Shown: positions 1 through 11,841, counted from the stretch's first letter. The stretch is DNA of 64,000 bases from Torymus aiolomorphi (GCA_036365515.1 CM070874.1:51114083-51178082); one strand, 5' to 3'. Notes: a model not told the origin generated them from the letters alone. Translations and numbers: made by a program.

Positions 1-251
1 TATATTCAATATTCCTATCCGCACTTTAATCATAACAATTAATACTTAATAAATTTATATACATCATAGACTATCTAAAAAGTTATCCAAATACCTTTAT
101 ACATGTAGAATTAAAACGCAAACCTTCTACAAAAAAGAAGAAATAAATGTTTTAAAGTAAATGGATAATGATTATTTAAATTTTATTGCAAATGTATTTA
201 CCTTTATTTTAAATGGTAAAAACGATAAATAAAGTATTACAATTTTTGCAA
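1..251. other. AT-rich DNA, nothing recognised
   Basis: No credible reading frame, repeat or structured element is visible before the Helitron-like repeat that follows. Confidence 0.5.
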
Positions 252-261
252 TAATAAAAGT

Positions 262-413
262 ATAAGGTTCTCCTGAGCATTGCGGTCGTGCCTATTATGT
301 AAAAACGAAGTTTCTACATAGGGCGGGGGGGCGACGAGCGAAGCGAGGAGCAGGTGTGTATGGGCGGGGGGGTTGGCGTGACGAAGGCACGCAGGGAGGC
401 ACAGCCCCCTTAG
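262..413 (+). mobile_element. Helitron-like non-autonomous element, copy 1
   Basis: The segment shares a module with 50823-50977: GGTTCTCCTGAG, then GCGGTCGTGC, a hairpin with a GAA loop (ATGTAAAAAC/GTTTCTACAT), a GAGCGAAGCGAGG hairpin, and a G-rich/C-rich hairpin just before the end CCCCCTTAG. A hairpin followed by CTRR-T is the hallmark of a Helitron 3' terminus. Here the end reads TTAG instead of CTAG, which fits decay. There is no coding capacity. The Helitron assignment is inference from the 3' structure and from a helicase relic at 33350-33885. The 5' boundary is approximate. Confidence 0.5.
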
Positions 414-449
414 TTGCTTTGTGTGAATGGGGGAAGGATATCCACTTGT

Positions 450-1655
450 TGATTCGCCGATGTGTTTTTATTTTATTTCGATTTTTCGATTTTCGCAACA
501 TTTATTTTTGGGTTTTTTAAATGATAGCATTAAGATATTTGAATCGGGTAAACAGCATTCGAAAGAGCATAAAAAATCGATTTTTTCCGAAATTAAAATT
601 ACATTAGCTATTACGGTTCTTTTGTTATGAACAAAACCGTGTTTTTTTTTTTTTTAAAGCTTATAACTCCCAATTTAAACGGTAAATTTTTTTTTTTTAA
701 ATCATGATAATGCAGAATATAAATAGCTATAATCTGTACGAATTTGAATCCATTCTGTCGACTAGTTTTTGATAAAAAAAATTGAAAAATGAAAAAAATG
801 CGTTTTGTATGAAAGACGATTATGGGAGTAAAATTGACTTAATCGCTTTGAAGTTCCTTGTAGAGGTAGACTTTGGATAGCTCTCAGCTGAGTTCTTTGG
901 GCTAAATAATTGGTCAATAAATTTCAGAGATATTTGGGATTAACATTTTTTTAATCTTTTTTTCAAATCGTAATTTCTCGAGAACGGTTCGATGAATCAG
1001 CTCCAAATGTATAGACAATGTTGTGTATGCTATAGGTAATATGCGTGCGAATTTTCATCGAGATCGTCCGATTATTTTTTGAGATATTTAATATTTAAAA
1101 TTTTCGTATTTTACAAAGTCATTTTCTTTGTTGCATGATAACCAGAGGAAAATAATTGGTTTAATCATGTTGAAATTTTGTGGAGATGTAGAGTTTATAT
1201 ATTTGTCGTATAAGTCCTTTAGGTAAAATTATTGTCTCATAATTTTTAGAGATATTAAAGGTTACAATTTTTTTACGTTTTTTTCAAAATCGTAATTTCT
1301 TAATGACGACTTCATGTATTAGTTTGAAATTTATAGACTGTTTCGTATGCGATATAGGCAATAACTATGTAAAATTTCATCCAGCTTATATGGTTAGTTT
1401 ATGAGATATTTGATATTTAATATTTTGGAATTTCTGGAAATGACTTTCTATGTCGCACAATAACTAGAGTAAAATTTAATTACTTCGAAATTTGATGGCG
1501 ATGTAGATTTAATGGAGATGTAGAGTTTGTATATTATTTATTACATGAGTTCTTAGGATAAAAGAATTAGTTTATAAATTTTAGAGATATTTGAGATTAA
1601 ACTGTTAAAACTGATTTAGCCGTCTTTTCAAATCGTAATTTTTCGGGAACAGTTT
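450..1655 (+). repeat. Mobile satellite of ~317-bp units, copy 1
   Basis: A leader (about 450-830) contains GCTATTACGGTTCTTTTG followed by a near-palindromic TTGTTATGAACAAA. It is followed by about three diverged units of ~317 bp starting near 840, 1155 and 1475. Each unit reads roughly: ctttgaa..tt, gatgtagagttt, gagttctttgg, aatttcagagatattt, aatcgtaatttctcgagaacgg. The same leader plus units recur in reverse at 43545-44690, and in degraded form at 16430-17060 and 36490-36810. The short open frames here are spurious. No coding potential or family name was recognised. Confidence 0.75.
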
Positions 1656-1663
1656 TATGTATA

Positions 1664-1908
1664 TGAGGCGTTTCACGTCAACTGCCCCAGCGCGGTTTTT
1701 GAGATATAAGATGTTTTGTAGTTTTTGATGGTGAAAATGGAAAATTTTGAAAAAACTGCCTATATCATTGGAAAGCTGAGGAAAAAACACGTTGAAAACG
1801 CTTATCAAACAATTTTTTAAGTACATTTTAGTATTATAAATATGAGTTGGAAATAGCACGATTTGGCACTCGCGAGCCGATCTGGGGCAGTTGACGTGAA
1901 ACGCTTCA
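1664..1908. mobile_element. TA-flanked MITE with 25-bp TIRs
   Basis: The inverted ends are 1664-1689 (GCGTTTCACGTCAACTGCCC) and 1883-1908, with one mismatch. TA dinucleotides flank both ends (1662-1663 and 1909-1910). The 245-bp length, the absence of coding capacity and the TA duplication suggest a non-autonomous Tc1/mariner-type element. A related end motif (CAGTTGACGTGAA) stands alone near 3066. Confidence 0.7.
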
Positions 1909-1911
1909 TAT

Positions 1912-2720
1912 GTTACTAGAAAATGGAAATGACGCGCGATACGCGCGTGTGTTGTTTACTTGCTTTTGTTTTTTATTAAGGTTAACTTACAGCGAGCTCT
2001 GCAGAAACATGAAAATAGTCAGATACGCTGGCCAATTATTTTGAGTTTGAACTAATTTTTCGAATAATCGCCATTTAGGAAGTGAATATAGTAAGAATTA
2101 TCCTCTCTCAATTTTGAGATAAAAATTGTAAACTTGTAACGTTAATGGTTCATGGGTATATATACGCTTATTTTGCCTTTAGAAATGTATGTAAATGTTT
2201 TATTAGCTGCCACTGATATTTGTGTTTACATAATATTCTATTTGCTTTTGTTTTTTATGAAGATGGTGTAATACTCATACTTTATCATTAATCTTGTTTT
2301 ATCGGTTGAACATCTCAAAATAATTAATATTAAAAATAATTATTTGGGTTTTAAACAAATTAAATAAAATAAGTGTAAAATAACAAAAAATTTAAACAAT
2401 AAGTTGATCTCATGAGATAGCAATTTTTTAATTATTTATATTTTAAAATATTACTTTTTTTCGTTAAAATAAGTGTCAAATAACAAATAATTTCAAGAAT
2501 AAGAAAAGAATATTCAATTTTTTAAATATTAATGAATTATTAAATCATTGAAAAGAAAAGTATAATGAATAAACATATTTTATATTTAAAATATATTCTA
2601 TACAGTGCTTTTTCACAGAACAGTGAAAGAGCACTGCAAAAATTCTGAGCAATTCTACTTACAATTTGCAAACTTTTTCCCATTTAATATGCTATACAAA
2701 GGGTTTCAAGTTTCTGGGTT
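1912..2720. other. AT-rich DNA, nothing recognised
   Basis: Low-complexity AT-rich sequence without long frames. No repeat boundary could be defined. Confidence 0.4.
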
Positions 2721-2723
2721 AAA

Positions 2724-2932
2724 AAATCATAAAAATTGAAGATTTATAAAAAAATTCATCAAAATTGAAGATTTATAAAAAAAATCATAAAAATTGAAGA
2801 TTTATAAAAAAATTCATAAAAATTGAAGATTTATAAAAAAATCATAAAAATTGAAGATTTATAAAAAAATTCATAAAAATTGAAGATTTATAAAAAAATT
2901 CATAAAAATTGAAGATTTATAAAAAAATTCAA
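2724..2932. repeat. Tandem repeat, 28-30 bp, about 7 copies
   Basis: The core AAAATTGAAGATTTATAAAA alternates with AATCAT or AATTCAT about seven times and is nearly identical between units. This indicates recent slippage or unequal exchange. Confidence 0.85.
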
Positions 2933-2939
2933 ACTTTTC

Positions 2940-3619
2940 AAATTTTCAATTAATTGTAACTTTAGAACGATTGCATATTTGGCTCGAAAACTTTATATTT
3001 GTGTTTTCGGGCTAATTTGGAATGAGTAAAAAAATGTTGAGCAATTTTAAAATTTTGAGCTGAACAGTTGACGTGAAGTTACCCATATATATTTATATCG
3101 TGAACAATATTTCAACGAGTAGCTTTTCTCTCTTCTACATTCTCTTCAATTTACTAGCGCGTAAATATGCTAGCCGCTTTGACGCGCTCACATTTGTGTT
3201 TCTCAAAAAACGTGTATACCCACAACTACTGGATGAAAGTGAAAAACGGCGCTGAATACTGCAGGATAACAAAACGTGAAGATGAGTAAATAGAAAAAAG
3301 AATGAAACCACATTTACGTTTTAACAATTTTTCAGTTGCATTGAAAAATGCACTCGAGTTTCTTTCTCTATGACCAATTTGGATAATTTTAGCAGAAGCG
3401 AGTAGAAAGCTCTTTACCGTGTCCCGGGTAATTTGAATTGATAAAAATGATTTTTAAATAAACAATTAAGAATACAGAAAATCTATTCCATCTATTTCAA
3501 CCGATTTGCGCTAAATCATTTAAATCATTAAGTTTAAAAAAAAAGTTTCAAGCAATAATTTATCTATTTTAAAAACTGCTGCTAATTCATTGCTGCTTAG
3601 CTTTCTCAAACTTTAATTA
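2940..3619. other. Unassigned AT-rich DNA
   Basis: No gene or bounded repeat was seen. A lone CAGTTGACGTGAA (about 3065-3077) resembles the TIR of the 1664-1908 MITE and may be a fragment of that family. Confidence 0.4.
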
Positions 3620-5170
3620 CACAGGCCCACAAAAAAAAAGTATATTGCTCTGAGCTTGAAACAACGTTATTCCTATGTATTTTGGCCCACTGAATTCGAA
3701 TCTGCAATAAAAAAGGGGGGTTGCCCAGCGAATTTCGAAGATAACCTCAAACAATCGTAAAAAAACACGTTTTCTAGAGGTAAAGGCAGGCTTAAAAACA
3801 AAGAATATGATTTGTCTCAGGTTGAGACGACATCGTGAAGGTTTAAAAAAAGAGAATTTAATATGTCTTAACCTGATATTTAGACTTGAAGAAAAACTAA
3901 AGACAACAGCAGGCTGAAGGCGAATCTGAAGATGGCATGGTTATACCTCTGAGAGCAGGAAAATTTGATAAAATTCGCATAGTTGTCTGTAAGTCCAGTA
4001 TGGTGATCAGAAGATTACTGTAACAGAATTTAGTGACGAAAGCCCTGCATGAGGCCTTAAATGAAGGTGATCTTATGAACAAGAACTAAATTGGTTTAAT
4101 TGGTTTGGTTTTTTCTACCTCCTCTGCATATCAAACTTGGATTGATGAAACAATTTGTTAAAGCTCTCGATAAAGGAGGTCGATGTTTTAAGTACTTGGA
4201 AAGCATCTTTACAACTGTAACTGCAGCTAAATTGAAGGAAGGTATTTTCGACGGACCTCAAATTCGCAAAATGTTTTTGAGATGAAGAGTTTGTCAAAAG
4301 TATGAATGATACAGAGAAGGCAGTCTGGTTGAGCTTCAAAAATGTCGCGACAAAATTTTTGGGGAATAACAAAGATAAAAACTATTAGAGCATCGTAGAA
4401 AATATGGTAGAAAACTTTAAAAACTTAGGTTGCTTAATGAATTTGAAGCTCCACTTTCTTGATTCGCACCTTGATGAATTTCCACGGAATCTTGGGGATT
4501 TCAGTGAAGAGCAAGGTGAAAGATTTCATCAGGATCTGAAGGAATTTGAACATAGATGGCAAGGAAACTGGAGCGTAAATATTATGATGGCAGACTATTG
4601 CTGGATGCTGAAAAGAGAAACACAGCCAAGAGGCAAAAAACGACGTAGAAATCCTTTACATAGGTCGTTCGATGACCAACGCATACGCAAGTGTAAACCA
4701 ATTTAGTTCTTGTTCATAAGATCACCTTCATTTAAGGCCTCATGCAGGTTTTTATCACTAAATTCTGTTACAGTAATCTTCTGATCACCATACTGGACTT
4801 ATAGACGACAACTATGCGAATATTACCAAATTTTCCCGCTCTCAGAGGTATAACCATGCCATCTTCAGATTCGCCTTCAGCCTGCTATTGTCTTCAGTTT
4901 TTCTTCAAGTCTAAATATCAGGTTAAGACATATTAAATTCTCTTTTTTTAAGCCTTCACGAGGTCATCTCAACCTGAGACAAATCATATTCTTTGTTTTT
5001 AAGCCTTTACCTCTAGAAACCGTGTTTTTTTACGATTTTTTGAGGTTATCTTCAAAATTCGCTAGGCAACCCCCCTTTTTTATTGCAGATTCGTATTCAG
5101 TGGGTCAAAATACATAGGAATAAGGTTGTCTCAACCACAGAGCAATATACTTTTTTTTTGTGGGCCTGTG
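3620..5170. mobile_element. DNA transposon with ~478-bp TIRs
   Basis: The arms 3620-4098 and 4694-5170 are inverted copies that start CACAGGCCCAC and end GTGGGCCTGTG, with scattered mismatches. The unit is flanked by TTA (3617-3619 and 5171-5173), a possible 3-bp target duplication. The ~600-bp centre carries a broken protein relic (4100-4705). The structure is that of a decayed or non-autonomous cut-and-paste transposon. The superfamily was not determined. Confidence 0.8.
4100..4705 (+). pseudogene. Broken transposon-encoded protein of unknown superfamily
   Basis: Two frames form one degraded protein. The first (4100-4285) contains PPLHIKLGLMKQFVKAL and KEGIFDGPQIRK. After a frameshift at about 4285 and an in-frame TAG near 4387, the second (4404-4706) contains SHLDEFPRNLGDFSEEQGE, RFHQDLKEFEHRWQG and MMADYCWMLKR. 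I recognise this as a recurrent, unnamed family in arthropod and cnidarian genomes that usually sits inside repeats, but I cannot name its function or superfamily. It lies between the TIRs of the 3620-5170 element, so it is probably a fragment of that element's own protein. There is no start codon context or complete domain, so it is certainly non-functional. Confidence 0.65.
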
Positions 5171-5345
5171 TTATTGATGCCTTACCTTATTTTGTAATGC
5201 CAATATTTATAATCATTATATCAATCTATACATAATTCAAATTTCACTTATTTTTGGAGCCATTTGTTAAGCTTTCGTGGTATATTCTGGGGGTGTAGCA
5301 TCATATATCTTCCTATACTATATAGTTGTAAGCATTTTTTCTTAC

Positions 5346-5806
5346 GACCCAGCCGCTCCCCATCCGCTCTCCCACACTCCTCATCCGCTCCCCTCCGCTC
5401 CCCAAAATAACGTAAAAATGTCTCTAGAAATAGCAGTTTTTGATGCTTCCGCTCCCCATCCGCTCCCCCCCCCGCTCCCCATCCGCCCCCTCAATTATTA
5501 GTCTTTGCCGCTCCTCACTCCACCCCCCTTCCGCTCCCTACTCCGCTCCCCTTCCGCTCCCGTTTTTACCTCTCTAAAGTGATACTTTTAAGACTCATCC
5601 CTTCCATTCCTCATCCGGTCCCCATCCGCTCCCCATCCGCTCCCCATCCGCTCCCCCCCGCTCCCCAAAATAACGTAAAAATGTCTCTAGAAACAGCAAT
5701 TTTTTATGCCACCGCTCCCCATCCGCTCCCCCCCCGCTCCCCAGCCGCTCCCCCCGCTCCCCGCGCTCCCCCACTCCCCATCCGCTCCCCATCAGCTACT
5801 TTTTGT
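5346..5806. repeat. C-rich minisatellite with a higher-order unit
   Basis: The basic unit is CCGCTCCCCAT, repeated many times on the + strand. A non-C-rich insert beginning CAAAATAACGTAAAAATG, with GTCTCTAGAAA downstream, occurs twice (about 5402 and 5665) inside the array. This points to amplification of a composite unit. The proline-rich frames across it are artefacts. Confidence 0.85.
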
Positions 5807-5887
5807 TATTAATCGTAGCTATTCCTCCAAGCACACGCTTTTATCAGGTGTTCCCAGATTGTATTTAATTAATCTAAAAAGACAGAC

Positions 5888-8325
5888 ACGTAGCAACTGG
5901 GGTGTAGACAGAGATCTAGAGGAAGCCACGTAAACAGGGAAACGTAGTGACAGAGACGTAGAGAGAGAGAGAGAGACAGAGAGAGAGATTAGAGACAGAA
6001 AAATAGAGACAGAGATTAGTAATAGAGATGTAGAGACAGAGATGTAAGGGCGGAGATATAGAGAGAGATATTAGAGACAGAGACGTAGGCACAGAGGCAG
6101 AGAGACAGAGACGTAGAGACAGAGACATAGAGACAGAGACGTAGAGATAGAGAAGTAGAGACAGAGACGTAGAGATAGGCGCGTAGAGTCAGGAATACAG
6201 ATATGGAGACGTAGAAACAAAGACGTAGAGATAGAGAAGTAGAAACAGAGACGTAGCGATAGGCGCGTAGAGACAGAGACATAGAAACAGAGACGTAAAG
6301 ACAGAGATGTAGGGACATAGATTAGAGACAGGGATGTAGATACGAAGACGTAGAGACATAGAGGCAGAGACATAGAGACACAGACATAGAGATACAAAAG
6401 AAGGGACGGGGATGTAAAGACGGAGATATAGAGACAGAGATGTAGAGATAGAGATGTATAGATAGAGACGTAAAGACAGAGACGTAGAAAGAGGTTAGAG
6501 ACAGAAACGTAGAGAAAGAAGTGCAGAGACAGAGGCGTAGACATACAGGCGTAGACTCAGAAAAGTAGAAACAGACACTGTCAGAAATTAGATACATAGT
6601 TGTAGTGACAGAGACGTAAAGACAAAGACGTTGAGAGAGTGATTAGAGACCGAAACGTAGAAAATAGGATGTAGATGAACCGATGTAGAGAGTGAGATTA
6701 GAGACAGAAACGTAGACAGTCACGTAGAAAGTCAAGTCAACAAAGAGACGCAGAAACAGAGACATGTAGACAGATAAGTGGAGAGAGAGAGAGAGAGAGA
6801 GAGGAGTAGAAACAGAAAAGTAGAGACAGAGGCGTAGTGTCAGGAATGTAGATATGGAGACGTAGAGACGGAGGCGTAGAGTCAGGAATGTAGATATGGA
6901 GACGTAGAGACAGAGACGTAGAAACATAGAGAAAGAAAAGTAGAGACGGAGAGGTAGAGATGGAGAGGTAGAGACGGAGAAACAGAGACGGAGATGTAGA
7001 GAAGGAGACACAGAGACGGAGACGTAGAGACAGAGGCGGAGAGAAAGAGAGTAGAGAAAGAGTTGTAGAGATAGAGACGTAAAGTCAGAGATTTAGAGAG
7101 AGATTAGAGAAATAAAAGTAGAAACAGGGATGTAGGGACAGAGACGTTGATACAACCACGTAGACATGGAGGCGTAGAGACAGAGATGTAGAGATAGAGG
7201 CGTAGAGACAGAGACGTAGAGTAAGAGACGTAGAGACGGAGAAGTAGAGACGAAAAAGTAGAGAGAGAAGCGGAGCAACCGATACGTAGAGACATTAAAG
7301 TAGAGATAGAGCCGGAGAAGTAGAGACAGAAGCGTACAGATGGAAAAGTAGAGGGAGACGTAGAGATAGAGATATAGAGACGGAGAGGTATAGAGAAAGA
7401 AAAGTTGATGCAGAGTCCTAGAGAAAGAGATTAAAGACAGAAAGGTAGAGACAGAGACATAAAGAAAGAGACGCAGAAAAGGAGAGAGAGAGAGGGAGAG
7501 AGAGAGGGAGAGACAGAGAAAGATATTAGAGTCAGAAACGTATATTCAGGGAAGTAGAGACAGAGACGTAGACCAGGAGGCATAGAAACAGAGACGTAGA
7601 GACATACGTAGAGACAGAGATGTAGAGACAGAGAAGTAGATACAGAGAAGTAGAGACAGAGACGTAGAGACAAGCGCGTAGAGACAAAGACATAGAAACA
7701 GAGACGTAAAGACAGAGTCGGAGAGATAGAGATGTAGAGACAAAGTCGAAGAGATAGAGAAGTAGAAACAGAGATGTAGGGACATGCGCGTAGAGACAGA
7801 GACATAGAACAGGGACGTAAAGACAGAGATGTAGAGACAGAGATTAGAGTCAGGTATGTAGATACGGAGACGTAGAGACAGAGACGTAGAGACATAGAGA
7901 CAGAAAAGTAAAAACGGAGACGTAGAGACAGAGACAGAGAGACCGAGACGTAGAGACAGAAAAGTAGAGACAGAGATTAGAGAAAGAGTTGTAGAGATAG
8001 AGACGCAAAGACAGAGATGTAAAGAGAGATTAGAGACAGAAATGTAGAAACAGGGATGTAGAGACAAAGACATTGAGCCAACTATGTAGGCATGGAGACG
8101 TGGGGACAGCGATGTAGATACATAGACGTAGAAGCAGAGACGTATAGACAGAGAAGTAAAGGCAGTCGCTTAGAGAAAGAGATATAGAAACACAGAACTA
8201 GCGACAGAGTTGAAGAGAAAAAGACGCAGAGACAGAGAAGTAGAGACAGAGATTAGAGACAGAGATGTAGAGGTAGAAAAATCAAGACAGTGACGTAGAG
8301 AGAGAGAGAGAATGAGAGAGAGAGT
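5888..8325. repeat. ~2.4-kb minisatellite, 14-bp unit
   Basis: The array is built on AGAGACAGAGACGT and variants (agagata, gagatta, gatgtag). It is purine-rich on the + strand. The 14-bp period is not a multiple of 3 and the minus-strand unit rarely contains a stop, so several minus-strand frames stay open for 90-175 codons as a 14-residue SLSLRLCLYVSVST-like repeat. None is a gene. It ends in a (GA)n-rich stretch at about 8299-8322. Confidence 0.9.
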
Positions 8326-8558
8326 ACTTATTAAAGTACGTGTTTAATTGAAAAATTGTATTTGTTTGGAAGAATTGTAATTTATATTAAATTTAATATA
8401 TTACACTCTAGATTGAAATAAATATATTTTCTAAATTTTAATTGAGGCTTGAAAAGCGGAGTCAGTAGGGGGTTTATAAAATTTCATCAAAAAATATTAT
8501 CTATTACCGGATAAGTGTTAGTTGCGTTCCAGGTAGGTAGGTTATTTTGTATTATTAA

Positions 8559-9451
8559 GGGGGCTAGACACCTTTTTTCTCTGAAATAAGAGGTCACATT
8601 TTAATACATAAATGTAAACTAATTATTTCATACTTTTTACATATAAAAGTGGGTATATTTACCTTACCTTAAAACTTTCTCCGATGGGCCTTTTATATGG
8701 TCCAGAACCGTAGTCATCAATGAAACAAGTTTTTTCACTAACCGTAAGCTTTGAAATTTTCCTGTGGATGGATTGACTCCAGATTTGAACTAAATTACTC
8801 CTGAATAGTATAATTCTCATATGAGTGTAGGGATTTAGGATTAAATATCGGAAAAATTTTTTACATCAGAAAAATTATGAAAAAATATAAAAAATTTAAA
8901 AAAATTAAAAAAAAAACTCTTGAAAAACAGCACAATTTTTTTTTCTCATTAGATCAAAAATCCCTACACTCAACTGATAAGAATTTTTCCATCGGTCTTA
9001 CAGTCTTACAAATTAAATTAAAATAATTAATATTTATGGCAGTCGGATTGCCCTTGTTTATAATCACCCCCGCAGAATCTGAAATAAAAACTTAATTAAA
9101 ACCTGGAAAAAACTTTGTTAGCAAAGGACGATCTGACTGCCCACCACCACCACATTGTCCGACGTTTCGAGCCTGCTCCCTACACTCATATGAGAATTAT
9201 ACTATTCAGGAGTAATTTAGTTCAAATCTGGAGTCAATCCATCCACAGGAAAATTTCAAAGCTTACGGTTAGTGAAAAAACTTGTTTCATCGATGACTAT
9301 GGTTCTGGACCATATAAAAGGCCCATCGGAGGAAGTTTTAAGATAAGGTAAATATACCCACTTTTATATATAAAAAGTATGAAATAATTAGTTTACATTT
9401 ATGTATTAAAATGTGACTTCTTATTTCAGAGAAAAAAGGTGTCTAGCCCCC
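8559..9451. mobile_element. TTAA-flanked foldback element
   Basis: Arms of ~275 bp (8559-8833 and 9177-9451) are inverted and begin GGGGGCTAGACACC. TTAA lies at both ends (8555-8558 and 9452-9455). The ~340-bp centre is A/T-rich without coding capacity. TTAA duplication is typical of the piggyBac, Kolobok and Sola3 superfamilies, and with no transposase I cannot choose between them. A one-ended relative (TTAAGGGGCTAAACAC) is at 15565. Confidence 0.8.
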
Positions 9452-9456
9452 TTAAT

Positions 9457-9632
9457 ATCTCAGTGCGAAGACGAAGATTGACGTATCTCGGCGCGAGGAC
9501 TACCACCGATGTATCTGGCAGCGGGAATGAAAAATGGTGTATCTCGTCTCGAGGAAAAAGAACGACATATCTCGCCGCGAAAATAAAGAACGACAAACTA
9601 TGGTATCTATGCGCAAGGAAGGACAACGATGT
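9457..9632 (+). repeat. 28-bp minisatellite, 6 diverged units
   Basis: Units start ATCT(C/G) at intervals of 28 bp (one is 36 bp) and carry a central (G/C)GCGAGGA-like core, for example ATCTCGGCGCGAGGACTACC. Divergence between units is high, so the array is old. It abuts the right TTAA of the 8559-9451 element. Confidence 0.7.
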
Positions 9633-10100
9633 ATTTAGGCTAAACTTTTATTCAGTGTGGTGGATTGAGAGAGAGAGTGAGAGCGAGAGAGAGAGCTCGG
9701 TGACCTTGAACACTCAGACAAAGTCCTAGATAGGAATTGACACTTGGGCACAAATTATCCAGTTTAGTCATTCAATAAAACTACATTTATTATGTATAGA
9801 TAATAACATAAACAATTATTTATTGAATACAAAATTATACTTCAATAATTATACTTCAATATAACATATGAAATTTGATAAATAAAAAAAAACGCACCTT
9901 TCTATTTAGCCCATTAGGTGGTGTGGAAAAAATAGAACATAAGATTTAAATTTCAACTGGATAATTTAAATGAATATTATCATCTCTACATTTAGGGTAA
10001 ATTTAAAAGTAAATGTACAGATAAATATTTCAAAAAAATTAAAATGAGAAATTATTCTTCGTCAGTAATCTATTGTTATTAACATTTATCTCTAAACATG
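9633..10100. other. Unassigned DNA
   Basis: Contains a short GA-rich run (about 9668-9695) and AT-rich sequence. No gene was seen. Confidence 0.4.
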
Positions 10101-10143
10101 GGGGTTGGCGAACGGAGCGAGCAGGGGGCGAAGCCCCCCTAGT
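10101..10143 (+). mobile_element. Helitron-like 3' terminus
   Basis: GGGGGTTGGCGAACGGAGCG is followed by a perfect hairpin GGGGG-CGAAG-CCCCC (10124-10138) and CTAG-T at 10139-10143. This is nearly identical to the terminus at 35471-35515. The hairpin contains the GCGAAGC heptamer. No upstream partner was identified. Confidence 0.6.
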
Positions 10144-10545
10144 ATATATATTTTTTTTTAATTTTAATATTATTTTATAATTGTATGCGACTTTTTTTAT
10201 AAAATAATTTTTTTCTCTTAAAATATTTTACCTTCTGAAAGAGAAAGCTATATAACGGTGAAAATTTTCGAATCAAAGATTTTGATGAATTTCGATATTT
10301 TTGCGATTCATCAGTCAGAATAATAGGTTTTAAAAAAATGTATGTATGTATGTATGTGATGTAAGCTCAGCGTCGGAGAGCATGAGAGGATGAGGAAAAA
10401 AATGTTTGGGTGATTAAAAAATGCGTATTAACAAAGATTAAAGTTAAAAAAAGTTTACTTCGAATAACGGTAGAGCAATATTAAATAAACTAATTAAATT
10501 AAGACCATTAAATAAATGAATACAAAAATGACATGTTTTGATGTT
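10144..10545. other. Unassigned AT-rich DNA
   Basis: Contains a short (TATG)n run near 10338. An 11-bp motif CGGTAGAGCAA at about 10467 has an inverted match at about 11239, which could be chance or the ends of an element enclosing the GC-rich island. Confidence 0.3.
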
Positions 10546-10549
10546 ATGC

Positions 10550-11175
10550 GATGTTACGCGGACGCATTTAATTCTCGGGCTCGCGAGACTCTCTCCACGT
10601 CCTTCCTGGCTTGTCCTGGTGACTCCGAGCGTGGCTCGACGTCACCTCCTTTTTGCCTGAGCGGCGCATTCGGCCGCACTTGGCGAGGGTCAGGATACTC
10701 CATATGCCTGTAGCGATCAAGTCGCCGTTGGCGGGAGTGCAGGAGAGGCTACCTGGTGCGAGAGCCTGGCGGGAGGAGGTCCATATCCGGTGGAGCGCTG
10801 AAAGCGAGTGTGCTCCAAAAAATTGGAGCTTAGCAAAACAACTCGGTGAGGGTTGGGGGCGAGGGTTCGAGCTTGCTGGTTGGTTGCCGCAAGGCGGCGG
10901 CATAAGATCAGCACATATGTTGCCGATATAGTTGCGGGCCGCTCGCTCCCGTCCCCGTTAGTCCGCGGGCGCGGTCCGCAGACCGAGCCGTCACGCGAGC
11001 TTCCACGAAGCTTGCTGGGTGCGACGACCTTCGTGAAGTTCGGGGAAAAAGTCGGGCTCGACATAATTCCCCAAATTTTGACGAGAAAAGAAAGAAATAA
11101 GTTTGCAATTATTGCGGACGTCAAATCGCCCCATGGAAATTGTGACTTTTTCCCAGGCACGGAGATTAATAAAAG
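10550..11175. other. GC-rich island of unknown origin
   Basis: The GC content rises sharply against AT-rich flanks. Overlapping open frames of 90-150 codons exist on both strands, as expected from GC-rich DNA with few stops. None shows a recognisable domain. It begins near TGTTACG and ends near an AATAAA (about 11168), so a decayed LTR or reverse-transcribed fragment is possible. No terminal repeats or target duplication could be confirmed. Confidence 0.35.
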
Positions 11176-11321
11176 AAAAACGTGATTTATAAAGAAAAAT
11201 TAGCAGATAATTTAGCTTATAAATTATTCGCGACGCGTTGCTCTACCGATAAAAGAAAATTTCATTTATTAAAAAAAAAAGTTCTTAAAACTATATTAAC
11301 AAAGTTTTTTGCGCATATATA

Positions 11322-11675
11322 CAGGTTGTTAAAAAACAACCGCATTGGGTACATATCACGTGAAAGAGCGGAAAATTCTAAGATAAAAAGTCCAATGAAC
11401 CAACGCGATCGGATCGATAGATTTTCCGTAATCGATTAATGAAAATTGCTCGATTAGACCAATGAGCGCGCGACGTGGCACCTTCCCCCACTCCGCGCTC
11501 TCCGCCGCCTCTTGCCGCTAACGCCGCGCGCTCATTGGTCTAATCGAGCAATTTTCATTAATCGATTACGGAAAATCTATCGATCCGATCGCGTTGGTAC
11601 ATTTGACTTTTTATCTTAGAATTTTCCACTCTTTCACGTGATACATACCCAATGCGGTTGTTTTTTAACAACCTG
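11322..11675. mobile_element. TA-flanked foldback MITE
   Basis: The arms 11322-11473 and 11525-11675 are inverted and almost identical, starting CAGGTTGTTAAAAAACAACC. TA flanks both ends (11320-11321 and 11676-11677). The first 20 bases are themselves nearly palindromic. The short GC-rich loop has no coding capacity. The TA duplication points to a Tc1/mariner-type driver. Confidence 0.85.
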
Positions 11676-11725
11676 TATAAATTGTGAATTTTACAGTTAT
11701 AAAAAATCTTGTTAGAGAAAAAAAA

Positions 11726-11841
<116 letters not shown>

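Noticed and set aside
5346..5933. Proline-rich protein frames
   Set aside because: They are translations of the CCGCTCCCCAT array. No start or domain supports a gene.
5916..8073. Many minus-strand open frames of 60-175 codons rich in Ser/Leu/Val
   Set aside because: They are translations of the 14-bp minisatellite in several frames at once, without start context or domains.
9457..9632. Regularly spaced 28-bp repeats as a possible CRISPR array
   Set aside because: Units are contiguous without unique spacers, diverged, and in a eukaryotic transposon-rich context.
10568..11185. Overlapping 90-150-codon frames in a GC-rich island as a possible host gene
   Set aside because: Frames exist on both strands, share no recognisable motif, and are expected from GC-rich DNA with few stop codons.
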